This document shows, piece by piece, positions 1 to 9,866 of a stretch of 64,000 nt of DNA. The translations under genes and the position numbers were made by a program. Position 1 is the stretch's first letter. Every line of letters starts with the position of its first letter. The DNA comes from Microbacterium sp. SA39 (GTDB lineage: Bacteria > Actinomycetota > Actinomycetes > Actinomycetales > Microbacteriaceae), in contig NZ_JXRU01000034.1 in assembly GCF_000967865.1 (NCBI RefSeq), positions 124,001 through 188,000 of the forward strand, written 5' to 3'. A model generated the notes under the pieces. The model saw only the letters and a program-made list of their open reading frames with translations. It had not been told where the DNA came from and ran no database searches.

Positions 1-1
1 G

Positions 2-49
2 ATCGACGAGATCCGCGAGAGCGCCGACAAGTCCGTCGGCAACGAGTAG
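2..49 (+). CDS. 3' end of an unidentified gene
   Basis: The first bases read as an open frame of 15 codons ending in TAG, and a strong terminator follows 17 bases later, so this is probably the C-terminus of a gene that begins outside the window. The visible tail (IDEIRESADKSVGNE) is polar. It does not resemble the C-terminus of EF-Tu, which often precedes rpsJ in Actinobacteria. Too little is visible to assign a function. Confidence 0.4.
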   Translation: MDEIRESADKSVGNE

Positions 50-66
50 CGCTCGCTCCCGTTGTG

Positions 67-99
67 AAACGGCGTTCCACCTCGCGTGGAACGCCGTTT
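67..99. terminator. Intrinsic terminator, 14-bp stem
   Basis: A perfect inverted repeat has arms AAACGGCGTTCCAC (67-80) and its complement (86-99) around the 5-base loop ctcgc. It lies just after the stop of the truncated upstream gene. The arms end in A and T runs, so it could work in both directions. Confidence 0.8.
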
Positions 100-416
100 C
101 CGTGTTTCCGACCAGTATTCCGGGCTCTGCGGACTCGCGAAGGAGCTCGGGAACACGTATGATATTCGAGACCGCCTGGGGATCTTGCGGTCGGGGCAGC
201 CGAAGGGGTTCGGCTCCCGAAATTCGCGGTTTCCGCGAACAATCTGGGGATAAACGATTTTGGGGATCATCGTACGACGCGCGCACTCTGTGCGCCTGAG
301 CGTCTCCCTGCCTGCGCGGCGGGTCTTCCGTCGCGCCCTCGATCGAGGATCCCGGCGTCCCTTCACGCCGGTATCCTCGCGTTCGGTGTGCCCCCTCGCA
401 CTGAACGTCCTCCCCA

Positions 417-450
417 AGCGGGGCGAGGCATGGGGATGCCTCGCCCCGCT
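417..450. terminator. Terminator-like hairpin, 15-bp stem
   Basis: A perfect inverted repeat has arms AGCGGGGCGAGGCAT (417-431) and its complement (436-450) with a GGGG loop. No annotated gene ends just before it, so either an unannotated transcript from the 100-416 interval ends here, or it insulates the S10 promoter downstream. Confidence 0.6.
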
Positions 451-518
451 CTCCTCTGCGATCTGACCCGGATCGGGCTCGTTTCGAGTCCGGCCGGCAC
501 GGCGCGACACGCCCGGGT

Positions 519-548
519 TTGCAGAAGTGAAATCAGCCGTGGCAGAAT
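519..548 (+). promoter_or_regulatory. Probable S10 operon promoter
   Basis: TTGCAG (519-524) and CAGAAT (543-548) are separated by 18 bases. They match 4 of 6 positions each of the sigma-A/RpoD consensus and are the best pair in the gap. Transcription from here gives rpsJ a leader of roughly 325 bases. Confidence 0.5.
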
Positions 549-878
549 AGACAGGTTCGATATTCCGTCGCCGCTGTGCGTGCGATGGATCACTGCCAGG
601 GCAGTGCATAGACGGTGCCTCCTCCGGGATGGTGCAGGGTTCTAGGCCGCGGGTAGCAGAGCAATCCCCGACACCTTCTTCCGAGGAGGTTCGCCGTGCG
701 CGGCGGAGGTCGGCATCCGCATGTCGGAAGACACGCGGCTGACACAAGAACAGTGGTGCAGCAGATCGACTCGCGAGAGCCGTTCGAGTGCCGAGGCGCG
801 AACAGCGCCGACGTGCGTCCAATGCCCCAGGGTCACCCGGCCCAGGACGGTAAGACGCTTAAAGAGAGAGAGCAGACA

Positions 879-1187
879 ATGGCGGGACAGAAGATCCGCA
901 TTCGCCTGAAGTCGTATGACCACGAGGTCATCGACACGTCCGCACGCAAGATCGTGGACACCGTGACCCGTGCGGGCGCGACCGTCGTCGGTCCCGTGCC
1001 CCTTCCGACCGAGAAGAACGTCGTGTGCGTCATCCGGTCGCCGCACAAGTACAAGGACAGCCGCGAGCACTTCGAGATGCGCACCCACAAGCGTCTGATC
1101 GACATCGTCGACCCGACGCCCAAGGCTGTCGACTCGCTGATGCGTCTCGACCTCCCGGCCGATGTCAACATCGAGATCAAGCTCTGA
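879..1187 (+). CDS. rpsJ: 30S ribosomal protein S10
   Basis: The 102-residue product ([19 protein letters not shown]...) is a full-length S10, a 30S head protein that also acts as NusE in antitermination with NusG. An in-frame ATG exists at 696, but the family's N-terminus begins exactly at this ATG, which follows a purine-rich GAGAGAGAG stretch at 862-870. It is the first gene of the S10 operon and is followed by rplC after 8 bases. Confidence 0.97.
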   Translation: MAGQKIRIRLKSYDHEVIDTSARKIVDTVTRAGATVVGPVPLPTEKNVVCVIRSPHKYKDSREHFEMRTHKRLIDIVDPTPKAVDSLMRLDLPADVNIEIKL

Positions 1188-1195
1188 GGTCCGGC

Positions 1196-1855
1196 ATGGT
1201 TGACATCAACTCCAAGGTTTCCAAGGGCATGCTGGGCACGAAGCTCGGCATGACCCAGGTCTGGAACGAGAGCGGCAAGCTCGTTCCCGTCACCGTCATC
1301 GAACTCGCACCCAACGTGGTCACGCAGGTTCGCACGCCCGAGAAGGACGGCTACAACGCCGTCCAGATCGCGTACGGCCAGATCGACCCGCGCAAGGTGA
1401 ACAAGCCCCTCACGGCTCACTTCGAAGCGGCCGGCGTCACGCCGCGCCGTCACGTCACCGAGATCCGCACCGCGGATGCCGCCGAGTACACGCTCGGTCA
1501 GGAACTCACGGTCGACGGCACGTTCGAAGCCGGCCAGCTCGTCGACGTCGTCGGCACGAGCAAGGGCAAGGGCACCGCGGGTGTCATGAAGCGCCACAAC
1601 TTCAAGGGCGTCTCGGCATCCCACGGTTCGCACCGCAACCACCGCAAGCCCGGCTCCATCGGCGCATCGTCGACTCCGAGCCGCGTCTTCAAGGGCATGC
1701 GCATGGCCGGCCGTATGGGTGGCGAGCGCGTGACCGTCCTCAACCTCACGGTGCACGCCATCGACATCGAGAAGGGTCTGCTGCTCGTCAAGGGCGCGGT
1801 CCCCGGTGCTCGTGGCCGCATCGTCTACGTCCGCAACGCAGTGAAGGGTGCCTGA
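1196..1855 (+). CDS. rplC: 50S ribosomal protein L3
   Basis: The product is 219 residues, a normal L3 length. It carries the typical [14 protein letters not shown] start and the central loop that enters the 50S peptidyl-transferase region ([15 protein letters not shown]). The ATG at 1196 fits the family start and lies 8 bases after rpsJ, so earlier in-frame ATGs inside rpsJ were not used. The next gene, rplD, starts 2 bases after the stop. Confidence 0.97.
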   Translation: MVDINSKVSKGMLGTKLGMTQVWNESGKLVPVTVIELAPNVVTQVRTPEKDGYNAVQIAYGQIDPRKVNKPLTAHFEAAGVTPRRHVTEIRTADAAEYTLGQELTVDGTFEAGQLVDVVGTSKGKGTAGVMKRHNFKGVSASHGSHRNHRKPGSIGASSTPSRVFKGMRMAGRMGGERVTVLNLTVHAIDIEKGLLLVKGAVPGARGRIVYVRNAVKGA

Positions 1856-1857
1856 TC

Positions 1858-2520
1858 ATGGCTGACTCCACTCTCGCGCTCGACGTCCTCAAGGCAGACG
1901 GCAAGAAGGCAAGCTCCATCGAGCTTCCCGCCGCGCTGTTCGACGTCAAGACGAACATCCCGCTCATCCACCAGGTCGTCGTCGCGCAGCTCGCGGCAGC
2001 TCGCCAGGGAACGCACTCGACCAAGCGTCGCGGTGAGGTCTCGGGTGCCGGCCGCAAGCCGTTCAAGCAGAAGGGCACGGGTAACGCCCGTCAGGGCTCG
2101 ATCCGTGCGCCGCACATGACCGGTGGTGGCGTCGTCCACGGCCCGAAGCCGCGCGACTACTCGCAGCGCACCCCCAAGAAGATGATCGCCGCCGCCCTCC
2201 TGGGTGCACTCAGCGATCGCTTCCGCGGGGACCGCATCCACGCCATCGAGTCCTTCGGGATCGACGGTGCGCCTTCGACCAAGACCGCGGTGAACTTCCT
2301 CACCAACGTCGTGTCGTCGAAGAACGTGCTCGTCGTGATCGAGCGCAACGACGACGTGACGCTGAAGAGCATCCGCAACCTGTCGAACCTGCACGTGCTG
2401 ACGTTCGACCAGCTCAACGCCTACGACGTGCTCGTCTCCGACGACATCGTCTTCACCCAGGCCGCGCTCGAGGGCTTCATCGCCTCGAAGTCCGGCGCCA
2501 ACCAGGAGGTCTCCGCATGA
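1858..2520 (+). CDS. rplD: 50S ribosomal protein L4
   Basis: This 220-residue L4 contains the long loop [20 protein letters not shown] that lines the exit tunnel. L4 binds 23S rRNA early in assembly; in some bacteria it also represses the S10 operon through the leader. It overlaps rplW by ATGA, which suggests translational coupling. Confidence 0.97.
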   Translation: MADSTLALDVLKADGKKASSIELPAALFDVKTNIPLIHQVVVAQLAAARQGTHSTKRRGEVSGAGRKPFKQKGTGNARQGSIRAPHMTGGGVVHGPKPRDYSQRTPKKMIAAALLGALSDRFRGDRIHAIESFGIDGAPSTKTAVNFLTNVVSSKNVLVVIERNDDVTLKSIRNLSNLHVLTFDQLNAYDVLVSDDIVFTQAALEGFIASKSGANQEVSA

Positions 2521-2840
2521 GCGAGCAGGCATCTGTTCTCCAGACGGCTCTGAACAAGGACCCGCGCGACATCATCCTGAAGCCGGTCGTGTCCGAGAAG
2601 AGCTACGGACTCATCGATGAAGGCAAGTACACCTTCCTCGTGGACCCGCGCGCTTCGAAGTCCGAGATCAAGCTCGCCATCGAGAAGATCTTCGGCGTCA
2701 AGGTCGCGGGGGTCAACACCCTCAACCGCGTCGGCAAGGCTCGCCGCACCCGCTTCGGCACCGGCAAGCGCAAGGACACCAAGCGCGCCATCGTCACCCT
2801 GAAGTCGGGCACCATCGACATCTTCACGGCAATCGGCTGA
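2517..2840 (+). CDS. rplW: 50S ribosomal protein L23
   Basis: The 107-residue product is L23, which sits at the tunnel exit and is the docking site for trigger factor and SRP. The family motif around [13 protein letters not shown] begins near residue 18. The start overlaps the rplD stop (ATGA). rplB follows after 20 bases with an AAGGA ribosome-binding site. Confidence 0.97.
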   Translation: MSEQASVLQTALNKDPRDIILKPVVSEKSYGLIDEGKYTFLVDPRASKSEIKLAIEKIFGVKVAGVNTLNRVGKARRTRFGTGKRKDTKRAIVTLKSGTIDIFTAIG

Positions 2841-2860
2841 TCCGGGGGATAAGGACAATA

Positions 2861-3700
2861 ATGGCTATTCGCAAGTACAAGCCCACGACCCCGGGCCGTC
2901 GCGGCTCGTCGGTGGCTGACTTCGCCGAGATCACCCGATCGACGCCGGAGAAGTCGCTGCTGCGCCCGCTCTCGAAGACCGGTGGTCGTAACAACCAGGG
3001 CCGCATCACGACCCGTCACATCGGTGGTGGACACAAGCGCCAGTACCGTGTCATCGACTTCCGTCGCAATGACAAGGACGGCGTCGACGCCCGTGTCGCT
3101 CACATCGAGTACGACCCCAACCGCACCGCGCGCATCGCGCTGCTGCACTACTTCGACGGCGAGAAGCGCTACATCCTCGCGCCGGCGAAGCTGAAGCAGG
3201 GCGATGTCGTCGAGTCGGGTGCCGGGGCGGACATCAAGCCGGGAAACAACCTCCCGCTGAAGAACATCCCGACGGGTACCGTCATCCACGCGATCGAGCT
3301 CCGCCCCGGCGGCGGTGCGAAGATGGCACGTTCGGCCGGTGCATCCGTCCGTCTCGTCGCCAAGGAAGGCACCTACGCCCAGCTGCGTCTCCCCTCGGGC
3401 GAGATCCGCAACGTCGATGCGCGCTGCCGCGCGACCATCGGCGAGGTCGGCAACGCCGAGCAGTCGAACATCAACTGGGGCAAGGCCGGCCGCATGCGCT
3501 GGAAGGGCGTCCGCCCGACCGTGCGTGGTGTCGCCATGAACCCGGTCGACCACCCCCACGGTGGTGGTGAGGGCAAGACGTCCGGTGGACGTCACCCCGT
3601 CACTCCCTGGGGCCAGGCTGAGGGTCGCACCCGTCATGCCAACAAGGAAAGCGACAAGTACATCGTGCGTCGTCGTAACGCCGGCAAGAAGCGTAAGTAG
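2861..3700 (+). CDS. rplB: 50S ribosomal protein L2
   Basis: This 279-residue L2 is full length. It includes the conserved C-terminal [13 protein letters not shown] segment (near residues 227-239) whose histidine lies by the peptidyl-transferase centre, and a basic KKRK end. L2 is needed for subunit association. It is preceded by AAGGACAATA and followed by rpsS after 12 bases. Confidence 0.98.
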   Translation: MAIRKYKPTTPGRRGSSVADFAEITRSTPEKSLLRPLSKTGGRNNQGRITTRHIGGGHKRQYRVIDFRRNDKDGVDARVAHIEYDPNRTARIALLHYFDGEKRYILAPAKLKQGDVVESGAGADIKPGNNLPLKNIPTGTVIHAIELRPGGGAKMARSAGASVRLVAKEGTYAQLRLPSGEIRNVDARCRATIGEVGNAEQSNINWGKAGRMRWKGVRPTVRGVAMNPVDHPHGGGEGKTSGGRHPVTPWGQAEGRTRHANKESDKYIVRRRNAGKKRK

Positions 3701-3712
3701 GAGTAAGAGAAG

Positions 3713-3994
3713 ATGCCTCGCAGTCTTAAGAAGGGCCCCTTCGTCGACGATCACCTGCTTCGCAAGGTGGTCGTGCAGAACGAAGCCGGTACCAAGAACG
3801 TCATCAAGACCTGGTCTCGCCGGTCCATGATCATCCCGGCCATGCTGGGTCACACGATCGCGGTCCACGACGGTCGCAAGCACATTCCTGTGTTCGTGTC
3901 CGAGTCCATGGTCGGTCACAAGCTGGGCGAGTTCGCGCCCACCCGCACCTTCCGCGGCCACGAGAAGGACGACAAGAAGGGGCGGCGCCGCTAA
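3713..3994 (+). CDS. rpsS: 30S ribosomal protein S19
   Basis: A standard 93-residue S19 starts [16 protein letters not shown] and ends in a basic GRRR tail. It binds the 16S head near the A site and the S13 protein. Its stop overlaps the rplV start by one base (TAATG). Confidence 0.97.
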   Translation: MPRSLKKGPFVDDHLLRKVVVQNEAGTKNVIKTWSRRSMIIPAMLGHTIAVHDGRKHIPVFVSESMVGHKLGEFAPTRTFRGHEKDDKKGRRR

Positions 3995-4392
3995 TGGTCG
4001 AATCGATCGCACGCGTGCGACACATCCGCGTGACCCCTCAGAAGGCTCGTCGTGTCGTCGCGCTCATCAAGGGCAAGCAGGCCCAGGAGGCTCTGGCGAT
4101 CCTGAAGTTCGCACAGCAGAGCGCCAGTGAGCCGATCTACAAGCTTGTCGCGTCGGCCATGGCCAACGCGCAGGTCAAGGCGGATCGCGACGGCGAGTTC
4201 CTCGACGAGCAGGACCTGTACGTGGCCAACGCGTACGTCGACGAGGGATCGACGCTCAAGCGTTTCCGTCCCCGTGCACAGGGTCGCGCTTTCCAGATCA
4301 AGAAGCGCACGAGCCACATCACGGTCGTGCTCTCGACGCCTGAAGCGGCTCCGGCTGCCACGGGCGACAGCAAGAAGAAGGCGAGCAAGTAA
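3994..4392 (+). CDS. rplV: 50S ribosomal protein L22
   Basis: The 132-residue L22 has the conserved core and the beta-hairpin that lines the exit tunnel ([18 protein letters not shown]). The last 15-20 residues form an Ala/Lys-rich tail common in Actinobacteria. It overlaps both neighbours by one base, so rpsS, rplV and rpsC are probably translated in a coupled way. Confidence 0.97.
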   Translation: MVESIARVRHIRVTPQKARRVVALIKGKQAQEALAILKFAQQSASEPIYKLVASAMANAQVKADRDGEFLDEQDLYVANAYVDEGSTLKRFRPRAQGRAFQIKKRTSHITVVLSTPEAAPAATGDSKKKASK

Positions 4393-5147
4393 TGGGACAG
4401 AAGGTAAACCCGTACGGCTTCCGCCTCGGCATCACGACGGACCACGTCTCGCGTTGGTTCTCTGACTCGACGAAGCCGGGTCAGCGTTACGCCGACTACG
4501 TGGCCGAAGACATCAAGATCCGCAACCTGCTCAAGACGCAGCTCGACCGCGCCGGTGTCTCGAACATCGAGATCGAGCGCACTCGTGACCGCGTCCGCGT
4601 CGACATCCACACCGCCCGTCCGGGCATCGTGATCGGTCGTCGTGGAGCCGAGGCAGAGCGCATCCGTGGCGACCTCGAGAAGCTCTCGGGCAAGCAGATC
4701 CAGCTGAACATCCTCGAGGTCAAGAACCCCGAGGCTGACGCTCAGCTCGTCGCACAGGGCGTCGCCGAGCAGCTCTCTGCTCGCGTGGCCTTCCGTCGTG
4801 CGATGCGCAAGGGCATGCAGGGTGCGCAGCGCGCAGGCGCCAAGGGCATCCGCATCCAGGTCGCCGGCCGCCTCGGCGGCGCCGAGATGAGCCGCTCGGA
4901 GTTCTACCGCGAGGGTCGTGTGCCGCTGCACACGCTTCGCGCGAACATCGACTACGGCTTCTACGAGGCGCGGACCACTTTCGGCCGCATCGGCGTGAAG
5001 GTCTGGATCTACAAGGGCGACCTGACCGCGAAGGAGCTCGCTCGCGAGCAGGCCAACGCGCCCAAGGCTCGTCGTGACGACCGTGGTGGCGACCGCCGCC
5101 GTGCCCCGCGCAACGAGGCACCTGTTGCAGAAGGAGCGTCGGCATAA
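4392..5147 (+). CDS. rpsC: 30S ribosomal protein S3
   Basis: This 251-residue S3 starts [14 protein letters not shown]. It contains the KH-type RNA-binding segment with GxxG ([14 protein letters not shown], about residues 79-92) and the C-terminal domain at the mRNA entry. The last 35 residues are a low-complexity Arg/Asp/Glu/Ala tail typical of Actinobacteria. It overlaps rplP by one base. Confidence 0.97.
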   Translation: MGQKVNPYGFRLGITTDHVSRWFSDSTKPGQRYADYVAEDIKIRNLLKTQLDRAGVSNIEIERTRDRVRVDIHTARPGIVIGRRGAEAERIRGDLEKLSGKQIQLNILEVKNPEADAQLVAQGVAEQLSARVAFRRAMRKGMQGAQRAGAKGIRIQVAGRLGGAEMSRSEFYREGRVPLHTLRANIDYGFYEARTTFGRIGVKVWIYKGDLTAKELAREQANAPKARRDDRGGDRRRAPRNEAPVAEGASA

Positions 5148-5566
5148 TGCTCATCCCCCGTAAGGTCAAGTTCCGCAAGCAGCACCACCCGGGTCGCTCG
5201 GGTCAGGCCACCGGCGGCACGAAGGTCTCCTTCGGCGAGTACGGTATCCAGGCTCTGACGCCGGCATACGTGACCAACCGTCAGATCGAGTCCGCTCGTA
5301 TCGCGATGACGCGTCACATCAAGCGTGGCGGCAAGGTGTGGATCAACATCTACCCCGACCGTCCCCTCACGAAGAAGCCCGCCGAGACCCGCATGGGTTC
5401 CGGTAAGGGTTCCCCCGAGTGGTGGGTCGCCAACGTCAAGCCGGGTCGCGTCCTCTTCGAGGTCGCCGGTGTGAGCGAGGAACTCGCTCGCGAGGCACTG
5501 ACCCGTGCAATTCACAAGCTGCCTCTCAAGGCACGCATCATCAAGCGCGAGGAGGGCGACGCGTAA
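5147..5566 (+). CDS. rplP: 50S ribosomal protein L16
   Basis: The 139-residue L16 starts [19 protein letters not shown] and contains the conserved [20 protein letters not shown] region. It organises helices near the A and P tRNA sites. Its TAA shares one base with the rpmC ATG. Confidence 0.97.
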   Translation: MLIPRKVKFRKQHHPGRSGQATGGTKVSFGEYGIQALTPAYVTNRQIESARIAMTRHIKRGGKVWINIYPDRPLTKKPAETRMGSGKGSPEWWVANVKPGRVLFEVAGVSEELAREALTRAIHKLPLKARIIKREEGDA

Positions 5567-5883
5567 TGGCGATCGGCACCAAGGAGCTCGCTCCGGCAGA
5601 GCTCGACACGTTCGAAGACCAGCGCCTCGTTGAGGAGCTGCGCAAGGCCAAGGAGGAGCTGTTCAACCTCCGTTTCCAGTCGGCCACCGGCCAGCTGGAG
5701 AGCCACGGCCGCATCCGCGCCGTCAAGCGCGACATCGCGCGTCTCTACACCGTGATCCGCGAACGCGAGCTGGGCATCCGTGCGACGCCCGCTCCGGTCG
5801 AGGCTCCGGCGAAGAAGGCGACCAAGTCGAAGGCGAAGAAGGCGGACTCCGCCGACGACGCCGTGAAGGAAGAGGCTGAGTGA
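5566..5883 (+). CDS. rpmC: 50S ribosomal protein L29 with basic C-terminal tail
   Basis: The L29 coiled-coil core ([21 protein letters not shown]) occupies about residues 10-70. A low-complexity tail rich in Ala, Lys and Asp brings the protein to 105 residues, against about 65-70 for minimal L29. The ATG at 5566 overlaps the rplP stop; an earlier in-frame ATG lies inside rplP and is rejected. L29 sits at the tunnel exit beside L23. Confidence 0.95.
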   Translation: MAIGTKELAPAELDTFEDQRLVEELRKAKEELFNLRFQSATGQLESHGRIRAVKRDIARLYTVIRERELGIRATPAPVEAPAKKATKSKAKKADSADDAVKEEAE

Positions 5884-6215
5884 TGGCCACCAAGAAGGAA
5901 GCGACTGCGGAGACGCAGACCGCTGGACACGAGTCGTCCGAGCACGACGTGCGCGACACCGCAGCTCGCGGTTACCGCAAGTCGCGTCGCGGCTACGTCG
6001 TCAGCGACAAGATGGACAAGACCATCGTGGTCGAGGTCGAGGACCGCGTGAAGCACCCGCTTTACGGCAAGGTCATCCGCCGCACCTCGAAGGTCAAGGC
6101 GCACGATGAGGCGAACACCGCCGGCATCGGCGACCTGGTCCTGATCAACGAGACCCGCCCGCTCAGCGCCACGAAGCGCTGGCGTCTGGTGGAGATTCTG
6201 GAGAAGGCCAAGTGA
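5883..6215 (+). CDS. rpsQ: 30S ribosomal protein S17
   Basis: The S17 OB-fold begins near residue 32 ([23 protein letters not shown]). About 30 polar residues precede it, making 110 residues against the usual 80-90. The ATG at 5883 overlaps the rpmC TGA; a GTG at 5880 would add one residue only. The stop overlaps the rplN GTG start (GTGA). Confidence 0.95.
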   Translation: MATKKEATAETQTAGHESSEHDVRDTAARGYRKSRRGYVVSDKMDKTIVVEVEDRVKHPLYGKVIRRTSKVKAHDEANTAGIGDLVLINETRPLSATKRWRLVEILEKAK

Positions 6216-6580
6216 TCCAGCAGGAATCGCGCCTCAAGGTCGCCGACAACACCGGCGCCAAGGAACTGCTCACCATCCGCGTGCTCGGTGGCTCGAAGCG
6301 CCGTTACGCAGGTCTGGGTGACACCATCGTCGCGACCGTCAAGGACGCGATCCCCGGTGGCAACGTGAAGAAGGGTGACGTCGTCAAGGCTGTCATCGTC
6401 CGCACCAAGAAGGAGACGCGCCGTCCCGACGGCTCGTACATCAAGTTCGACGAGAACGCCGCTGTGATCCTGAAGAACGACGGGGAGCCCCGCGGCACCC
6501 GTATCTTCGGACCGGTCGGTCGTGAGCTTCGCGACAAGAAGTTCATGAAGATCGTCTCGCTCGCGCCGGAGGTTATCTAA
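6212..6580 (+). CDS. rplN: 50S ribosomal protein L14
   Basis: This 122-residue L14 starts [18 protein letters not shown], exactly the family N-terminus, from a GTG codon that overlaps the rpsQ stop as GTGA. L14 forms an inter-subunit bridge and is where the silencing factor RsfS binds. rplX follows after 3 bases. Confidence 0.97.
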   Translation: MIQQESRLKVADNTGAKELLTIRVLGGSKRRYAGLGDTIVATVKDAIPGGNVKKGDVVKAVIVRTKKETRRPDGSYIKFDENAAVILKNDGEPRGTRIFGPVGRELRDKKFMKIVSLAPEVI

Positions 6581-6583
6581 GTC

Positions 6584-6943
6584 ATGGCGAAGATCAAGAA
6601 GGGTGACCTGGTTCAGGTCATCACCGGAGCGACGCAGGAGCGCGGCGGAGACCGGGGCAAGCAGGGCAAGGTCCTGGAAGTCCTCGGCGAGAAGAACCGC
6701 GTCATCGTCGAAGGCGTGAACTACGTCACCAAGCACACGCGCGTCGGACAGACGCAGCGTGGCACCAAGACCGGTGGCATCGAGACCGTCGAAGCCTCCA
6801 TCCACATCTCGAACGTCGCACTCGTCGACCCCTCGACCAAGAAGCCGACCAAGGTCGGCCACCGGGTCGAGGAGCAGACCAAGGACGGCGTCAAGCGCAC
6901 CGTCCGCGTGCGCTTCGCGAAGAAGAGCGGTAAGGACCTCTGA
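6584..6943 (+). CDS. rplX: 50S ribosomal protein L24
   Basis: The 119-residue protein has the KOW motif of L24 ([19 protein letters not shown] and the following KQGKVL), an assembly initiator near the tunnel exit. The C-terminus is slightly longer than the E. coli form. It shares one base with the rplE start (TGATG). Confidence 0.97.
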   Translation: MAKIKKGDLVQVITGATQERGGDRGKQGKVLEVLGEKNRVIVEGVNYVTKHTRVGQTQRGTKTGGIETVEASIHISNVALVDPSTKKPTKVGHRVEEQTKDGVKRTVRVRFAKKSGKDL

Positions 6944-7533
6944 TGAGCACCGACACTGCCGCGCCGGCTGGCAAGATCCAGCCGCGCCTGAAGCAGAAGT
7001 ACAACGCCGAGATCAAGAAGGCGCTGCAGGAAGAGTTCGGCTACTCGAACGTCATGCAGATCCCCGGCCTGGTCAAGGTCGTCGTGAACACCGGTGTCGG
7101 CGAGGCAGCTCGCGACAGCAAGGTGATCGATGGCGCGGTCGACGACCTCACCAAGATCACCGGCCAGAAGCCGATCGTCACGAAGGCCCGCAAGTCCATC
7201 GCGCAGTTCAAGCTGCGCGAGGGTCAGGCCATCGGCGCGCACGTCACCCTCCGCGGTGACCGCGCGTGGGAGTTCGTGGACCGCCTCGTGTCGCTGGCAC
7301 TGCCGCGCATCCGCGACTTCCGCGGTCTGTCGCCCAAGCAGTTCGACGGCAACGGCAACTACACCTTCGGTCTCCAGGAGCAGAGCGTGTTCCACGAGAT
7401 CGATCAGGACAAGATCGATCGGGTTCGCGGTTTCGACATCACCGTCGTCACCACCGCGAAGACGGATGACGAGGGTCGGGCACTGCTCCGTCAGCTCGGC
7501 TTCCCGTTCCGGTCGGACGACGTACAGGCGTAA
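6943..7533 (+). CDS. rplE: 50S ribosomal protein L5
   Basis: The 196-residue L5 contains the conserved [12 protein letters not shown] and [15 protein letters not shown] segments and contacts 5S rRNA and the P-site tRNA. An N-terminal stretch of about 15 residues precedes the core. In many Actinobacteria rpsN follows directly; here it does not, and a hairpin and a 131-base gap come before rpsH. Confidence 0.97.
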   Translation: MSTDTAAPAGKIQPRLKQKYNAEIKKALQEEFGYSNVMQIPGLVKVVVNTGVGEAARDSKVIDGAVDDLTKITGQKPIVTKARKSIAQFKLREGQAIGAHVTLRGDRAWEFVDRLVSLALPRIRDFRGLSPKQFDGNGNYTFGLQEQSVFHEIDQDKIDRVRGFDITVVTTAKTDDEGRALLRQLGFPFRSDDVQA

Positions 7534-7536
7534 GTC

Positions 7537-7577
7537 ATCGACGGGCTCAGTGGTCACTGGTCACTGAGCCCGTCGAT
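7537..7577. terminator. Hairpin after rplE at the missing-rpsN site
   Basis: A perfect 16-bp inverted repeat (arms 7537-7552 and 7562-7577, arm ATCGACGGGCTCAGTG) with a 9-base loop lies just after rplE. It may terminate or attenuate the first half of the ribosomal cluster. The arm contains the TCGAC..GCTCAG..GACC core that recurs at 38573 and 55793, so it may be a REP-like palindrome rather than a native terminator. Confidence 0.65.
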
Positions 7578-7584
7578 CTGCACG

Positions 7585-7590
7585 TACAAT
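7585..7590 (+). promoter_or_regulatory. -10-like box upstream of rpsH
   Basis: TACAAT matches 5 of 6 bases of the -10 consensus and lies between the rplE hairpin and rpsH. No good -35 is visible, because the upstream bases belong to the hairpin. It may restart transcription of the spc half of the cluster. Confidence 0.4.
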
Positions 7591-7664
7591 CGAAGATTGC
7601 GTGTCATCGCAGGCCGTCTGTCGTGTAACGGCAGCCGGAACCTCATGAACAAAGGAAAACAACA

Positions 7665-8063
7665 ATGACAATGACAGACCCGGTCGCAGATCTGCTGACC
7701 CGTCTGCGCAACGCGAACTCGGCGCACCACGATTCCGTGACCCTGCCGTCGAGCAAGCTCAAGACGCACATCGCCGAGATCCTCCAGCAGGAGGGCTACA
7801 TCGCCGGCTGGGAGACCTCTGACGCCCGCGTCGGGAAGAACCTGACGCTGTCGCTCAAGTACGGCCCGAACCGCGAGCGGTCGATCGCCGGCATCAAGCG
7901 CGTGTCGAAGCCCGGCCTTCGCGTGTATGCGAAGTCGACGGAGCTCCCCAAGGTGCTCGGCGGCCTCGGCGTGGCCATCCTGTCCACTTCCTCCGGTCTT
8001 CTCACCGACCGTCAGGCTGAGCAGAAGGGCGTGGGCGGAGAAGTTCTCGCCTACGTGTGGTAA
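7665..8063 (+). CDS. rpsH: 30S ribosomal protein S8
   Basis: This 132-residue S8 starts [18 protein letters not shown] and ends in the family's [10 protein letters not shown]8 binds the 16S central domain and in E. coli represses the spc operon. The ATG at 7665 is 8 bases after AAAGGA, while a second ATG two codons on would be too far. It lies 131 bases after rplE instead of following rpsN. Confidence 0.97.
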   Translation: MTMTDPVADLLTRLRNANSAHHDSVTLPSSKLKTHIAEILQQEGYIAGWETSDARVGKNLTLSLKYGPNRERSIAGIKRVSKPGLRVYAKSTELPKVLGGLGVAILSTSSGLLTDRQAEQKGVGGEVLAYVW

Positions 8064-8069
8064 TCCCTC

Positions 8070-8606
8070 ATGTCGCGTATTGGACGACTTCCCATCGACG
8101 TGCCTGCGGGCGTCACCGTTTCGGTCGACGGCCGCGAGGTCGCGGTGAAGGGCCCCAAGGGTGAACTCACCCTCACGGTGGCCAGCCCCATCGAGGTCGC
8201 GGTCGAGGAGAACCAGGTTCTGGTCTCCCGTCCCGACGACGAGCGCGAGTCGCGGTCGCTTCACGGCCTGACCCGCACGCTCATCAGCAACAACATCATC
8301 GGCGTGACCCAGGGCTACACCAAGGGTCTCGAGGTCGTCGGCACCGGTTACCGCGTGGCGCAGAAGGGCAGCTCGGTCGAGTTCGTCCTCGGCTTCTCGC
8401 ACCCGGTCCTGATCGACCCGCCCGCCGGCATCACGCTCACGGTCGAGGGCACCAACAAGCTCACCGTCAGCGGGATCGACAAGCAGGCTGTCGGCGAGGC
8501 AGCTGCGAACATCCGCAAGATCCGCAAGCCCGAGCCGTACAAGGGCAAGGGTGTGCGCTACGCCGGCGAGAACGTGCGTCGCAAGGCCGGAAAGAGTGGT
8601 AAGTAA
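8070..8606 (+). CDS. rplF: 50S ribosomal protein L6
   Basis: The 178-residue L6 has two repeated domains and the diagnostic C-terminal [14 protein letters not shown] motif near residue 150. It sits by the sarcin-ricin loop at the factor-binding site. It follows rpsH after 6 bases and precedes rplR by 2. Confidence 0.97.
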   Translation: MSRIGRLPIDVPAGVTVSVDGREVAVKGPKGELTLTVASPIEVAVEENQVLVSRPDDERESRSLHGLTRTLISNNIIGVTQGYTKGLEVVGTGYRVAQKGSSVEFVLGFSHPVLIDPPAGITLTVEGTNKLTVSGIDKQAVGEAAANIRKIRKPEPYKGKGVRYAGENVRRKAGKSGK

Positions 8607-8608
8607 CC

Positions 8609-8968
8609 ATGGCTCTCAAGTCAAAGTCTGACGCCCGCGCGCGTCGTCACGCCCGCCTTCGCAAGAAGGTCGTCGGCACCGAGGTGCGTCCGCGCCTCGT
8701 CGTCAACCGTTCGGCTCGCCACGTCTTCGTGCAGCTCGTCGACGACAGCAAGGGTCACACCGTGGCGTCGGCTTCGACGCTCGAGACCGACCTGCGCTCG
8801 CTCGAGGGCGACAAGACCGCCAAGGCTCGCAAGGTCGGCGAGCTGCTCGCCGAGCGCGCGAAGGCCGCAGGCGTTTCCGAGGCTGTGTTCGACCGTGGCG
8901 GCAACCGCTACGCCGGTCGTGTCGCCGCCATCGCCGACGGCGCCCGCGAAGGGGGTCTGGCACTGTGA
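8609..8968 (+). CDS. rplR: 50S ribosomal protein L18
   Basis: The 119-residue protein has the L18 basic N-terminus ([15 protein letters not shown]) and the C-terminal [24 protein letters not shown] motif that binds 5S rRNA. Its TGA overlaps the rpsE GTG start as GTGA. Confidence 0.97.
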   Translation: MALKSKSDARARRHARLRKKVVGTEVRPRLVVNRSARHVFVQLVDDSKGHTVASASTLETDLRSLEGDKTAKARKVGELLAERAKAAGVSEAVFDRGGNRYAGRVAAIADGAREGGLAL

Positions 8969-9681
8969 GTGACAACAAGGAGAACGAAGTGACCGATACG
9001 GCTGCTGCCGCTCCCGAGGCGGCTCCGGTCGTCTCCGAGACGGCTGCCGGCACGACCCAGGCTGAGCCTGCTCGCGAAGGCCGCCGCGGTGGCGGTCGCG
9101 ATCGCAACCAGGGTGGCGGTCGTGACCGCAACTCGCGCGATCGTGGCGACAACCAGTTCCTGGAGCGCGTCGTCACCATCAACCGCGTCTCGAAGGTCGT
9201 GAAGGGTGGTCGTCGCTTCAGCTTCACCGCTCTCGTGGTCGTCGGCGACGGCAACGGTCTGGTGGGCGTCGGCTACGGCAAGGCTCGCGAGGTCCCCCTG
9301 GCGATCTCGAAGGGTGTCGAAGAGGCCAAGCGCAACTTCTTCCGCGTTCCGCGCGTCGGCAGCACGATCCCGCACCCGGTGCAGGGTGAGGCGGCCGCCG
9401 GTGTGGTCCTGCTTCGTCCGGCCGCTGCCGGTACCGGTGTCATCGCCGGTGGTCCGGTCCGCGCCGTGCTCGAGTGCGCCGGCATCCACGACGTGCTGTC
9501 GAAGTCGCTCGGTTCGTCGAACACGATCAACATCGTGCACGCGACCGTCGCTGCCCTGAAGCAGCTCGAGGAGCCCCGTGCGGTCGCCGCACGTCGTGGC
9601 CTCGAGTTCGACCAGGTTGCTCCGGCGCGTCTCGTCCGTGCGGAGGCCGACGCCATCGCCGCACAGAAGGTAGGTGCCTGA
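8965..9681 (+). CDS. rpsE: 30S ribosomal protein S5 with extended N-terminus
   Basis: The S5 core begins near residue 64 ([22 protein letters not shown]) and contains the double-stranded RNA-binding domain. The preceding 60 residues are Ala/Glu-rich and then Gly/Arg/Asp-rich ([16 protein letters not shown]), so the protein is 238 residues against about 167 in E. coli. The GTG at 8965 is coupled to rplR; an alternative GTG at 8989 would shorten the tail by 8 residues. Confidence 0.95.
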   Translation: MSDNKENEVTDTAAAAPEAAPVVSETAAGTTQAEPAREGRRGGGRDRNQGGGRDRNSRDRGDNQFLERVVTINRVSKVVKGGRRFSFTALVVVGDGNGLVGVGYGKAREVPLAISKGVEEAKRNFFRVPRVGSTIPHPVQGEAAAGVVLLRPAAAGTGVIAGGPVRAVLECAGIHDVLSKSLGSSNTINIVHATVAALKQLEEPRAVAARRGLEFDQVAPARLVRAEADAIAAQKVGA

Positions 9682-9866
9682 TGGCTTCGCGCCTCAAGGT
9701 CACGCAGGTCAAGTCCAAGGTGAGCGAGAAGCAGAACCAGCGCGACACGCTGCGCAGCCTCGGTCTGAAGCGCATCGGTGACAGCACCGTTCGCCCCGAC
9801 GACGCGCAGACGCGCGGTTACGTCAAGACCGTCGCCCACCTCGTCAAGGTTGAGGAGATCGACTAA
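9681..9866 (+). CDS. rpmD: 50S ribosomal protein L30
   Basis: The 61-residue product ([29 protein letters not shown]) is a full-length bacterial L30. The ATG at 9681 overlaps the rpsE stop by one base; upstream in-frame codons belong to the rpsE region. The stop shares one base with the rplO start. Confidence 0.96.
   Translation: MASRLKVTQVKSKVSEKQNQRDTLRSLGLKRIGDSTVRPDDAQTRGYVKTVAHLVKVEEID

Larger units (their letters stand above)
100..878. other. Gene-free region and long leader upstream of rpsJ
   Basis: About 780 bases hold no convincing gene; the short frames here have no ribosome-binding sites and no recognisable product. From left to right there is a -10-like TATGAT at 158-163, a hairpin at 417-450, a probable promoter at 519-548 and about 325 bases of leader before the rpsJ start. 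The leader is G/C-rich and could fold, as expected for an autogenously controlled ribosomal operon. I recognise no specific riboswitch or protein-binding leader class. Confidence 0.6.

Noticed and set aside
696..878. Upstream in-frame start that would extend S10 by 61 residues
   Set aside because: The added residues are unlike any S10 N-terminus, and the family start has its own ribosome-binding site.
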